Source of the DNA: JAEUMD01 sp050250815
GTDB lineage: Bacteria > Pseudomonadota > Alphaproteobacteria > Rhizobiales > Hyphomicrobiaceae
NCBI GenBank assembly: GCA_050250815.1
Contig: JBFWNY010000011.1
Location: 32,349-96,348, forward strand
DNA length: 64,000 bases
Reading direction: 5' to 3'
The position numbers and the translations under genes are program-made. How positions within the stretch are numbered: position 1 is the first letter of the stretch; every line of letters begins with the position of its first letter. The notes beneath the pieces are model-generated. The model saw nothing but the letters and a program-made list of their open reading frames with translations. It ran no database searches and was not told the origin of the DNA. Of the stretch, positions 56,502 through 64,000 are shown piece by piece.

Positions 56502-56723
56502 ATGTTCGATTTGGTTTTGAGCTCGGCGAAGCTGTTCTTTGCGGGAAAGCTCTTTCAGGAACCGGGCAAGGCCCTTCGCCAGTTGGCAATCGGAGTCGGT
56601 GCTGGACTCATTGCGGTCGTGGCTGTCGGCCATTTCGCTCCGATGTGGGCGGCCACGGCTGCCGGCGGCGCAGTCACGGGTTTTCTCCAGCCCTACCTGT
56701 TCAAGAATCTCAAATACGCTTGA
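56502..56723 (+). CDS. Small membrane protein 2 of hydrogenase locus
   Basis: A 73-residue protein with an amphipathic start (MFDLVLSSAKLFFAGKLF) and hydrophobic segments at about residues 30-45 and 48-62. It ends LFKNLKYA. A GAGGGGAA ribosome site is 5 bases before the ATG. Family unknown. It lies 10 bases after small membrane protein 1 and about 50 before the NifU-Rieske gene, so the three are surely co-transcribed. Confidence 0.65.
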   Translation: MFDLVLSSAKLFFAGKLFQEPGKALRQLAIGVGAGLIAVVAVGHFAPMWAATAAGGAVTGFLQPYLFKNLKYA

Positions 56724-56775
56724 GCGTGACGCTGGCGTGTCGGGAACGATTCAGGATGTAGGTCGCGTGCAATCG

Positions 56776-57663
56776 ATGGTCCAGGCAACGACGCAAGAGA
56801 ACTCCAAACTCAAGCTGGATGAGCCGCGCGCTCTCGAGGCCATGCTGTCGGATATCACGTCCCTGCAGCAGCTCGCGGGAGACTGGCCGGACGAAATCCG
56901 AACCGCCGCCAATGCGCGCGCCGAAGCTGTCGATGCGTTGAACAGGGAGGCGCTTCGCCGCCTTATTCGCTTACTCAAGGACGTTCCGGGATTCGGCGCC
57001 GCCTTGAGGGAGGCCGCTGGTGACGAAGTCATCTACGCCGTACTGCGCCGCCACGGAATACTGAAGCCGTCGCTGCACGAGCGTGCTGAAGCGGCGCTCT
57101 CCTCAATCCGTCCCATGCTCGCGAGCCACGGCGGCGATGTGGAATTGGTGGCCGTGGAACCTCCACGTGTCGACGTTCGTTTCCTTGGTGCTTGCGACGG
57201 ATGCCCGGCCTCCACGCTGACTTTCTATGCGGGAGTCAAGAAGGCTGTTCAGGACGCCATGCCAGAAATCAGGGAGGTGAAGCAGGTAAAGGGGCTCGGA
57301 AACGGCGCAGGTGACCAGGTTCACTTCGCTTCACCGTTCGCCAACTACAAATCGGATGGTTGGCAGTTTGCGCTCAAGCTGGTCGACCTACCCGACGGTA
57401 CGACAACCTCGAAGGAGCTCGATGGTCACTCGGTTCTCCTCAGCCGCTTCGGCGACAAGCTGACCTGCTTTGCGAACCATTGCGCCCACATGGGAATGGC
57501 GTTGGATGGAGGAGAAATCGAGAACGGCGTCATCACCTGCCCCTATCACGGCTTTCAGTATGCGCTGGACAGCGGTGAATGCCTGACGGCGCCGGAGGTT
57601 CAGCTTCAGCCTCACGCCGTCCGGCTTGTCGGCGATCGCATCGAAGTCCGGTTGACGAGGTGA
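56776..57663 (+). CDS. NifU-like domain fused to a Rieske [2Fe-2S] domain
   Basis: A 295-residue two-domain Fe-S protein. After a helical N-terminus (about 1-100), a NifU-like domain has C140-x2-C143 (LGACDGCPAST), able to hold a cluster. A Rieske-type domain (about 197-293) has C236-A-H238 (NHCAHMG) and C255-P-Y-H258 (CPYHGFQY), the full ligand set for [2Fe-2S]. It has no signal peptide, so the Rieske domain is cytoplasmic. GTG codons at 56767 and 56737 are alternative starts. Inferred role: relay of electrons from the hydrogenase to a membrane acceptor. Related Rieske-type proteins are known in high-affinity hydrogenase operons. Confidence 0.87.
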   Translation: MVQATTQENSKLKLDEPRALEAMLSDITSLQQLAGDWPDEIRTAANARAEAVDALNREALRRLIRLLKDVPGFGAALREAAGDEVIYAVLRRHGILKPSLHERAEAALSSIRPMLASHGGDVELVAVEPPRVDVRFLGACDGCPASTLTFYAGVKKAVQDAMPEIREVKQVKGLGNGAGDQVHFASPFANYKSDGWQFALKLVDLPDGTTTSKELDGHSVLLSRFGDKLTCFANHCAHMGMALDGGEIENGVITCPYHGFQYALDSGECLTAPEVQLQPHAVRLVGDRIEVRLTR

Positions 57664-57668
57664 TCGCC

Positions 57669-58871
57669 ATGCTCAAGCAGGTCAAATCATCTTCGTTCCA
57701 GCCACTGAAAGCACCGGGCACGGCTTCGGCCGGCCGGCCGCTTCTATCACCACAAGGTCCGTTCGCAGTCCTTGGCTGGTCAGCTGACGAATTTGCCGCC
57801 TCGATATCACCGTCAGATCGAAGTCTTTTCGGCCCACGTGGCGTATGTCTTCATCCCGATGGCTCGTTGTGGGTTTCCGACACCGGACATCACCGCGTTC
57901 TCGGCTGGCGTTCGGTGCCGCAAAGCGACAACGTCCCGGCGGACGTCGTCATCGGCCAGAAGGACTTCGCGCACGAGGGCCGTAACGCCAAGGGTCAGGT
58001 TGGCCCTGCGACGCTCAACGTGCCGACGGGAATATGCGCATGGGGTGATGGTCTCGCTGTCGCGGACGCCTGGAACCACCGTGTCTTGCTGTGGCGCAAG
58101 ACGCCACGCGCATCGAACGAACCAGCGCACATAATTCTCGGTCAGTCGGATGACACCGGCGCCCTGGCCAATCGTGGCGCCGACAAACCGACGTCCGCGA
58201 CCCTCAACTGGCCATATGGCGTTGACGAAATCGACGGCAGCCTTTTTGTGACGGACACGGGCAACCGCCGCGTCCTGATGTGGCGCGATCCGCAGACGAC
58301 AGGTCAGCGGGCGGATCTCGTTCTTGGGCAGTCCGGGTTCGAAACGCGCGACGAGAACGCCGGCTTCGATGTGAGTGCCAGCGGAATGCGCTGGCCGCAC
58401 GGCGTCATGAAATGGGATGGCAAATTGGCCGTGACAGACGCGGGCAACAATCGCGTCATGATCTGGCAGGCGGTGCCGAAGTCCAACGGCGTCGCGTCGG
58501 ATGCCGTGCTTGGCCAAAGACACTTTTCGGCATGCGATCACAACGGCGCTTCTTACTACCCGTCGTCGTCGACCTTCAACATGCCCTACGCGATCGCCGT
58601 TCATTCGAGCGCGCGGCATGGCGAAAGGCTGATCGTTGCCGACACAGCCAACTCCCGCCTGGTCGGCTTTGCGCAGAACGCATCAGAGATGGGGTCAAGC
58701 GCCGCGTTTCTCACAGGGCAGCCCGACTTCGCTTCCAAGGGCGACAACCGCTGGGGTTTCGCCGAGCGGGATACGCTGTGCTGGCCCTACGGACTCTCGG
58801 TATCCGGGGACGTCGTTGCGATCGCTGACAGCGGCAACAACCGCGTGTTGCTGTGGGAGGTCGCCACATGA
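57669..58871 (+). CDS. NHL-repeat protein of hydrogenase locus
   Basis: A 400-residue predicted beta-propeller. Repeats such as GPRGVCLHPDGSLWVSDTGHHRVLGW, DGSLFVTDTGNRRVLMW and DGKLAVTDAGNNRVMIW occur about every 55-60 residues, giving five or six blades. No signal peptide is visible. NHL proteins have been noted beside high-affinity hydrogenase genes in streptomycetes. The ATG at 57669 is close behind the Rieske stop; the stop overlaps hypF as ATGA. Scaffold role likely, binding partner unknown. Confidence 0.85.
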   Translation: MLKQVKSSSFQPLKAPGTASAGRPLLSPQGPFAVLGWSADEFAASISPSDRSLFGPRGVCLHPDGSLWVSDTGHHRVLGWRSVPQSDNVPADVVIGQKDFAHEGRNAKGQVGPATLNVPTGICAWGDGLAVADAWNHRVLLWRKTPRASNEPAHIILGQSDDTGALANRGADKPTSATLNWPYGVDEIDGSLFVTDTGNRRVLMWRDPQTTGQRADLVLGQSGFETRDENAGFDVSASGMRWPHGVMKWDGKLAVTDAGNNRVMIWQAVPKSNGVASDAVLGQRHFSACDHNGASYYPSSSTFNMPYAIAVHSSARHGERLIVADTANSRLVGFAQNASEMGSSAAFLTGQPDFASKGDNRWGFAERDTLCWPYGLSVSGDVVAIADSGNNRVLLWEVAT

Positions 58872-61276
58872 GCGGCACGGCCCTCATCATTCGCGGGCAG
58901 GTCCAGGGGGTCGGCTTCCGTCCGACCGTCTGGAGGGTTGCCAACGAGATGGGGCTGACGGGAAACGTTCGCAACACGCACCAGGGCGTCGAGATCAGGG
59001 TGTGGGGCGGCGAGGTTGACGGCTTCCTCAATCGCCTGACGAGCGAGCTTCCCCAACTCGCGCGCATAGAACGGATCGACAGGATCTCCATTGCCGATCC
59101 GTCACCGGCAGGGTTTGAGATCGCCGCGAGCAACGACGGCCCGATGTCTACGTCGATTGCGGCAGATGCAGCCACGTGTGCTGAATGCCTCGCCGAAATC
59201 CGCGATCCATTCGCAAGGAGGTTCCGGTACCCCTTCACCAACTGCACGAACTGCGGACCTCGGTTTTCGATCATTCGCTCGTCACCCTATGACCGAGCGA
59301 AGACGACCATGCAGAATTTCTCGCTTTGTCCAGACTGCGGACAAGAGTTCGGCGATCCCGCCGACCGGCGCTTTCACGCACAGCCGGTCGCCTGCCATTC
59401 CTGCGGGCCGCGCGCATGGATCGAACGTCTGGGCAGCGGCGCAGTCAGTCACGAAGCATTCTCGATGCTCGACGATGTCGATGCCGTCGCCGGCATGCTG
59501 CTCAAGGGGTTCATCGTCGCCATCAAAGGCATTGGCGGATTCCACCTGGCGTGCGATGCGACCAATGAAGACGTCGTGAGCGAACTTCGCCGGCGCAAGC
59601 GCCGCCGCTCCAAGGCCTTTGCGCTGATGGTGCGCGACATCGACGTGGCGAAGCGTTACTGCCGGGTCAGCCAAGCCGAGGCAGACCTCTTGTCAGGCTC
59701 CCAAGCACCGATCGTCCTGCTGGAGGCATCCGGAGAGATATTGCCCGATACAGTGGCGCCGGGACTCGATCGGTTGGGCATCATGCTGCCCAACACGCCG
59801 ATGCATCACCTGCTGATGCGCCGCATCGCCCGGCCGGTCGTCATGACCAGCGGTAATATATCCGGTCATCCGCAATGCACCTCCAATGAGGCAGCCAGAC
59901 AAGAGCTGGCATCGGTCGCCGACTTCGCGCTGATGCATGACCGCGACATTGCCAATCGCATCGATGACAGCGTTGCGCGCGTCGATCTTGGCCGTCCAAG
60001 AATTGTGCGACGGGCCCGCGGATATGCTCCGGCACCGATTACGCTCCCCGACGGCTTCGATACGCGAACACCCCTGCTGGCCATGGGATCTGAACTCAAG
60101 AATGCGTTCTGCCTCGTCAAGAGCGGCCAGGCCATTCTCAGTCAGCACATGGGGGATCTGGAGAATGCGGCAACGTCCGATGACGTCACGCATAACCTTT
60201 CGCTCTACGAAAAGCTGTTCGACCACAAACCTGGTCTGATTGCCGTCGACCGGCATCCCGAATACCTCTCCACCAAGCGCGGCGAAGCATTGGCCGCCGA
60301 GCGTGGACTTCCTCTCATTGAAGTCCAGCATCACCACGCGCATGTCGCAGCGTGCATGGCGGAGAACGGATGGGCGCTCGATGCAGGCCCCGTTCTTGGC
60401 ATTGCGATGGATGGGCTGGGGCTCGGATCAGACGGTACGATCTGGGGCGGCGAGTTTCTGTTGTGCGAATACGGCGGCTTCGAGCGACTGGCCTGTCTCA
60501 AGCCAGTCGCGCTGCCCGGTGGAGCGGCGGCGGTGCGCGAACCGTGGCGGAATGCCTACGCACACCTGATGGCCGAGATGGGCTGGACGGATTTCAAGAT
60601 GAACTACGGCGAGCTGCCCCTCTTCGATCGCTTCTCGAGCATGCCGCGCCAAGTCCTCGATCAAATGATTTCAAGCGGCACCAATTCGCCGATGTCGACC
60701 TCTTGCGGCCGTCTCTTCGATGCCGCGGCCGCGCTGGCGGGGCTGGCATGGCAGCAGCAAGATTATGAAGGTCAAGCCGCCATGCTGTTCGAAGCGGCAT
60801 TGGACCGTGCCGCACTCTCTGAACCTGATGACTTGATCTACCCATTCAACATTCCGACGCTTGCCGGGCAAGGCATCCCCTACATCGAGCCGCTCTGGGC
60901 ATGGCGCGCTCTGCTGGGCGATCTCATCCTGAAAACGCCGGTCGGGACGATCTCGGCGCGCTTTCATCGCGGCCTGGCACACGCCATCGTTCGGCTAGCC
61001 GAACGGCTGGCGAAGAAGCGCGACGTTTCGACCATCGCGCTTACCGGGGGATGTTTTCAAAACGCGACGTTGTTCGAGCTGGTCCATCACGGGCTGGAAC
61101 GAACCGGTCTCATCGTGATCTCACACTCGCAGGTGCCTGCAAACGATGGCGGGCTCGCACTGGGCCAGGCGGTCGTTGCACTGGCCATTCATCAGCAAGG
61201 AGGCTCCCATGTGTCTGGGGATACCAGGACAGATTGTCGAGATCAGCGACGCAACGCGGAAGCTCGCCATAGCTGA
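58868..61276 (+). CDS. hypF: Carbamoyltransferase HypF
   Basis: An 802-residue maturation enzyme that turns carbamoyl phosphate into the thiocyanate precursor of the active-site CN ligands, with HypE. Domain order: acylphosphatase-like (RGQVQGVGFRPTVW), zinc fingers (CAECL, CTNCGPRFS, CPDCG, CHSCGPRAW), a YrdC-like domain, and a Kae1/TsaD-like C-terminus with HHHAHVAACMAE and TGGCFQNATLF. The last roughly 22 residues run through the start of hypC in another frame, a 68-base overlap. They look unlike usual HypF ends. Confidence 0.96.
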   Translation: MSGTALIIRGQVQGVGFRPTVWRVANEMGLTGNVRNTHQGVEIRVWGGEVDGFLNRLTSELPQLARIERIDRISIADPSPAGFEIAASNDGPMSTSIAADAATCAECLAEIRDPFARRFRYPFTNCTNCGPRFSIIRSSPYDRAKTTMQNFSLCPDCGQEFGDPADRRFHAQPVACHSCGPRAWIERLGSGAVSHEAFSMLDDVDAVAGMLLKGFIVAIKGIGGFHLACDATNEDVVSELRRRKRRRSKAFALMVRDIDVAKRYCRVSQAEADLLSGSQAPIVLLEASGEILPDTVAPGLDRLGIMLPNTPMHHLLMRRIARPVVMTSGNISGHPQCTSNEAARQELASVADFALMHDRDIANRIDDSVARVDLGRPRIVRRARGYAPAPITLPDGFDTRTPLLAMGSELKNAFCLVKSGQAILSQHMGDLENAATSDDVTHNLSLYEKLFDHKPGLIAVDRHPEYLSTKRGEALAAERGLPLIEVQHHHAHVAACMAENGWALDAGPVLGIAMDGLGLGSDGTIWGGEFLLCEYGGFERLACLKPVALPGGAAAVREPWRNAYAHLMAEMGWTDFKMNYGELPLFDRFSSMPRQVLDQMISSGTNSPMSTSCGRLFDAAAALAGLAWQQQDYEGQAAMLFEAALDRAALSEPDDLIYPFNIPTLAGQGIPYIEPLWAWRALLGDLILKTPVGTISARFHRGLAHAIVRLAERLAKKRDVSTIALTGGCFQNATLFELVHHGLERTGLIVISHSQVPANDGGLALGQAVVALAIHQQGGSHVSGDTRTDCRDQRRNAEARHS

Positions 61277-61487
61277 CGTTTCAGGGGTGCGGCGGGAGGT
61301 CAATGTCGCCTGCATCATCGGCGACGATGCACCCGAAGATCTCGTCGGTGTTTGGACACTTATCCATGTCGGCTTTGCCATGAGCCGCATCAATGAGGCG
61401 GAAGCGGCGGAAACACTCAAGGTCCTCCAGCTTCTTGGTGAAGCGCAGGCCGAGATCGAGGCAATGCGCGCTTCGGCGGCGGAATAG
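61209..61487 (+). CDS. hypC: Hydrogenase maturation chaperone HypC
   Basis: A 92-residue HypC/HupF-family chaperone that with HypD assembles and delivers the Fe(CN)2CO unit to the large-subunit precursor. Starts MCLGIPGQIVEI, whose Cys2 is the binding residue. VWTLIHVGFAMSRINEAEA is family-typical. AAGGAGG is positioned well before the ATG, although the start lies inside hypF. Confidence 0.96.
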   Translation: MCLGIPGQIVEISDATRKLAIADVSGVRREVNVACIIGDDAPEDLVGVWTLIHVGFAMSRINEAEAAETLKVLQLLGEAQAEIEAMRASAAE

Positions 61488-61498
61488 GAGCTTCGGCG

Positions 61499-62635
61499 AT
61501 GAAGTATGCTGACGAATTCCGCGACCCGGTAGCCGCAAAGGCGGTCCTCTCCGCGATCTCTCAGGTGCTCGCCGACATCGGCGCGACGGCTGACGACCCG
61601 GTCTCGATCATGGAAATCTGCGGCGGCCACACGCATACGATCTTTCGTTACGGGCTCGACAAACTGACGCCGCCGAGCCTCGAATTCATACACGGTCCTG
61701 GATGTCCGGTGTGCGTGCTGCCAATGAGCCGCGTCGATGAATGCGTTCAACTGGCCGAGCTGCCAAACGTGATCTTCACGACGTTTGGTGATGCCATGCG
61801 CGTTCCGGGCACGCGCAAGTCGCTCCTGCAGGCCAAAGCCGAAGGCGCGGACATCCGCATGGTCTACTCGCCACTTGATGCCTTGGCGTTGGCACGAAAG
61901 AACCCGGACCGCGAAGTGATCTTCTTCGGATTGGGCTTTGAGACCACGACGCCCTCGACAGCCTTGTCGATCCAGCAGGCAGCGGCCGACAACGTTTCCA
62001 ACTTCTCGGTGTTCTGCAATCACATTACGGTACCGCCTCCCATCAAGGCGCTGCTGGATGACCCCTATGTGAAGATCGACGGCTTCGTTGGCCCCGGCCA
62101 CGTCTCGATGGTGATCGGGATAGAGCCTTACCGCTTCATCGCGCAGGACTACGGTCGGCCGATTGTCGTCGCCGGGTTCGAGCCGGTCGATCTATTGCAG
62201 TCCGTTCTGATGGTTCTGAGGCAGATCAAGGATGGGCGCGCCAACGTTGAAAACCAGTACTCGCGCGTTGTTCCCGACGATGGCAACCCGGCGGCGATTG
62301 CCGCTTGCCAGGATGTCTACGAACTCCGAGAGCGCTTCGAGTGGCGCGGGCTCGGCGAAATCGACAGTTCGGGACTGAAGATTCGCAGCAAGTATGCGGC
62401 CTTCGACGCAGAGCAAAAGTTCAAGATTGGCTACGGCGCGGGGCCACGCAACGTTGCTGAACCCGAAGGATGCCGCTGCGGCGACGTCATGACCGGACGC
62501 ATCAAGCCACCCGCCTGTCCGAAGTTCGGCGGTGAATGCAATCCCGAAACGCCACTCGGCGCTCTGATGGTCTCCTCGGAGGGCGCTTGCGCAGCGTACT
62601 ACCAGTACGGCGGACATCGCGAGGCTGCAGCATGA
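61499..62635 (+). CDS. hypD: Hydrogenase maturation protein HypD
   Basis: A 378-residue Fe-S protein that, with HypC, carries the iron centre during CN attachment. Key motifs: EICGGHTHTIFRYG, HGPGCPVCVLP, the GFETTTPSTA segment, and C-terminal cysteines in EGCRCGDVMTG and ACPKFGGEC. GGAGC ribosome site before the ATG. Its stop overlaps hypE as ATGA. Confidence 0.96.
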   Translation: MKYADEFRDPVAAKAVLSAISQVLADIGATADDPVSIMEICGGHTHTIFRYGLDKLTPPSLEFIHGPGCPVCVLPMSRVDECVQLAELPNVIFTTFGDAMRVPGTRKSLLQAKAEGADIRMVYSPLDALALARKNPDREVIFFGLGFETTTPSTALSIQQAAADNVSNFSVFCNHITVPPPIKALLDDPYVKIDGFVGPGHVSMVIGIEPYRFIAQDYGRPIVVAGFEPVDLLQSVLMVLRQIKDGRANVENQYSRVVPDDGNPAAIAACQDVYELRERFEWRGLGEIDSSGLKIRSKYAAFDAEQKFKIGYGAGPRNVAEPEGCRCGDVMTGRIKPPACPKFGGECNPETPLGALMVSSEGACAAYYQYGGHREAAA

Positions 62636-63696
62636 ACCTCCACGATCCATTATCGCGTCCGCGGCCGAGAATGACAGCGGAGCGGATCACTCTCGCACAC
62701 GGCGGAGGCGGCAAGGCGATGCGCGATCTCATCGATGATGTTTTCGTTTCTGCGTTTGGCAACCAGCAGGCCTCCGAGCTTGAGGATCAGGCTCGTCTGA
62801 CTTGTATGGCCCTCACAGAGCCCGGAACTCAGCTCGCCTTCACGACGGACAGCTTCGTCGTCGATCCTGTCGAGTTTCCGGGGGGAGACATTGGCAAGAT
62901 CGCGGTGTGCGGGACCGTCAACGACCTCGCGGTCGGCGGCGCCCGTCCGCGCTGGTTGTCCGCTGCCTTCATCATCGAGGAAGGGACCGAAACGGCGCTC
63001 ATCCGGCGGATCGTTGCCTCTATGAGACGGGCGGCGGACGAGGCTGGCGTGGCCATCGTCACCGGCGACACGAAAGTGGTGGGTGCGGGCTCGGCGGACA
63101 AGGTTTTCATAACGACGAGCGGCGTCGGTATCATTCCAGCCGGGCGCAATCTCGCGGCGGTGAACGTCCGCGCTGGCGACGTCGCCATCGTCAATGGAGT
63201 ACTCGGTGACCATGGTGCAGCCATTCTCGCTGCTCGCGGTGACCTCGCACTTTCAACGGACATCCAGTCGGACTGCCAGTCTCTCAATGGACTGATGGAA
63301 GCCGTGATCGCCGCCGCCCCCGGAGTGCGCGCAGCACGCGACGCAACGCGCGGAGGACTGGCGTCCGCTCTCAATGAGATTGCCGCTGCCGCAAGCGTCG
63401 GCATCGAGATCGACGAGAGTGCGCTGCCGCTCCGCAAGGAAGTCAAAGGCGTATGCGAAATTCTGGGGCTGGACCCGCTTTATCTGGCCAACGAGGGAAC
63501 GCTCGTTCTGTTCGTTGCACCCGAAGATGCTGACCGAGCACTCGCCGCGATGCGCAACCACCCGGCCGGCTCGGGTGCCGTGATCATCGGCCGGGCAAAC
63601 GACAAGCGACCGGGAACGGTCGTGATGAATTCCGTATTCGGCGGCGGCCGGATCGTCGACATGCTGGTCGGCGAACAACTACCAAGGATCTGCTGA
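62632..63696 (+). CDS. hypE: Hydrogenase maturation protein HypE
   Basis: A 354-residue AIR synthase-like enzyme that dehydrates the thiocarboxamide on its C-terminal cysteine to thiocyanate. The C-terminus is PRIC, the required motif, and N-terminal ITLAHGGGGKAMRDLIDDVF is characteristic. ATP-binding residues are in TTDSFVVDPVEFPGGDIG. Starts in overlap with hypD at 62632, though a second Met (TAER) is 13 codons downstream. Confidence 0.96.
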   Translation: MNLHDPLSRPRPRMTAERITLAHGGGGKAMRDLIDDVFVSAFGNQQASELEDQARLTCMALTEPGTQLAFTTDSFVVDPVEFPGGDIGKIAVCGTVNDLAVGGARPRWLSAAFIIEEGTETALIRRIVASMRRAADEAGVAIVTGDTKVVGAGSADKVFITTSGVGIIPAGRNLAAVNVRAGDVAIVNGVLGDHGAAILAARGDLALSTDIQSDCQSLNGLMEAVIAAAPGVRAARDATRGGLASALNEIAAAASVGIEIDESALPLRKEVKGVCEILGLDPLYLANEGTLVLFVAPEDADRALAAMRNHPAGSGAVIIGRANDKRPGTVVMNSVFGGGRIVDMLVGEQLPRIC

Positions 63697-63728
63697 GGAA
63701 CCACCGTCTTCAATCCAGGAGGAAAGAG

Positions 63729-64000
63729 ATGTCTATCAAGCGCACACTACTAGCCATGGCGATAATCGCCGCCAGTGTCGGTCCAGCTTCGGCCCATCCG
63801 GGTCACAGCGAAGGAATGACCTTCGTTGCCGGTCTGAGCCATCCTGTAAGCGGACTTGATCACATCCTGGTCATGGTCGCCGTAGGCATATTCGCAGCCA
63901 CTCTGGGTGGCCGAGCCCTGTGGCGGGTGCCTGCTGCGTTCGTCGCTGCGATGGTCGCCGGCGGCCTGCTTGGGTATTCCGGAGTAGCTGTGCCGCTCGT
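63729..64000 (+). CDS. hupE: HupE/UreJ-family nickel transporter, 3'-truncated by window edge
   Basis: The first 90 residues of a membrane protein in the HupE/UreJ family, likely for nickel entry needed by the hydrogenase. A signal peptide ends near SAHPGHS, and the family motif HPVSGLDHILVMVAVGIFAA with its potential metal-binding His-Asp-His is visible. AGGAGGAAAGAG precedes the ATG at a short distance. The 3' portion lies outside the window. Confidence 0.92.
   Translation, partial: MSIKRTLLAMAIIAASVGPASAHPGHSEGMTFVAGLSHPVSGLDHILVMVAVGIFAATLGGRALWRVPAAFVAAMVAGGLLGYSGVAVPL

Overview
The window is about 64 kb of GC-rich DNA with dense, short-spaced genes. Its gene order is that of the alphaproteobacterial order Hyphomicrobiales (Rhizobiales): argH-lptM-lysA-TIGR02302 with a divergent tlpA-like gene; rplU-rpmA-acetyltransferase-obgE; and rimI-tsaB, nifU, usp, trpS, murJ, glnD, mutS and maeB in one chromosomal block. 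I place it to order only. I saw no rRNA, tRNA, CRISPR array, insertion sequence or phage gene by eye.

Layout. 1-6.1 kb: envelope and secreted proteins (5'-truncated pbpC, an esterase lipoprotein, an outer-membrane barrel possibly related to lipid A oxidase, a Tat-exported M43-type metalloprotease and a secreted partner). 6.4-13 kb: a TIGR02302 membrane protein, lysA, lptM, argH and a TlpA-like thioredoxin. 13-17.5 kb: a tripartite tricarboxylate transporter in the order tctA-tctC-tctB, then a TerC-family protein. 17.6-24.3 kb: a Lys/Ala-rich repeat protein, dapD, a TadG-like protein, a DHFR-like protein, three acetyltransferases, obgE, rpmA and rplU. 24.5-30.4 kb: an Ntn-hydrolase, an iron-binding protein without a permease, a FAH-family enzyme, a von Willebrand A protein and a PlsC-type acyltransferase. 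30.5-45 kb: the housekeeping block. 45-47 kb: a Gly-Tyr repeat protein and an RTX protein.

47.2-64 kb is the accessory region of most interest. It is a [NiFe]-hydrogenase locus whose small and large subunits look like group 1h (actinobacterial-type, high-affinity; hhyS/hhyL). It begins with a MarR regulator, an XRE-TetR fusion regulator and a HoxA/HupR-like sigma-54 activator. A well-matched -24/-12 promoter lies just upstream of hhyS. Downstream come two paralogous four-cysteine proteins, a maturation protease, a conserved small protein, a TPR protein, two tiny membrane proteins, a NifU-Rieske fusion and an NHL-repeat protein. Then follow hypF, hypC, hypD, hypE and the start of hupE. hypA and hypB are not in the window.

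The parts suggest a cytoplasm-facing uptake hydrogenase (neither subunit has a Tat signal). It could pass electrons from trace H2 through small Fe-S proteins and the Rieske protein towards the respiratory chain. A 15-bp palindrome of the form GCAAA-N5-TTTGC occurs twice upstream of the hhyS promoter (one copy imperfect) and once upstream of the TPR gene. It may define a regulon of two transcription units. The electron route and the identity of the palindrome-binding protein are inferences.
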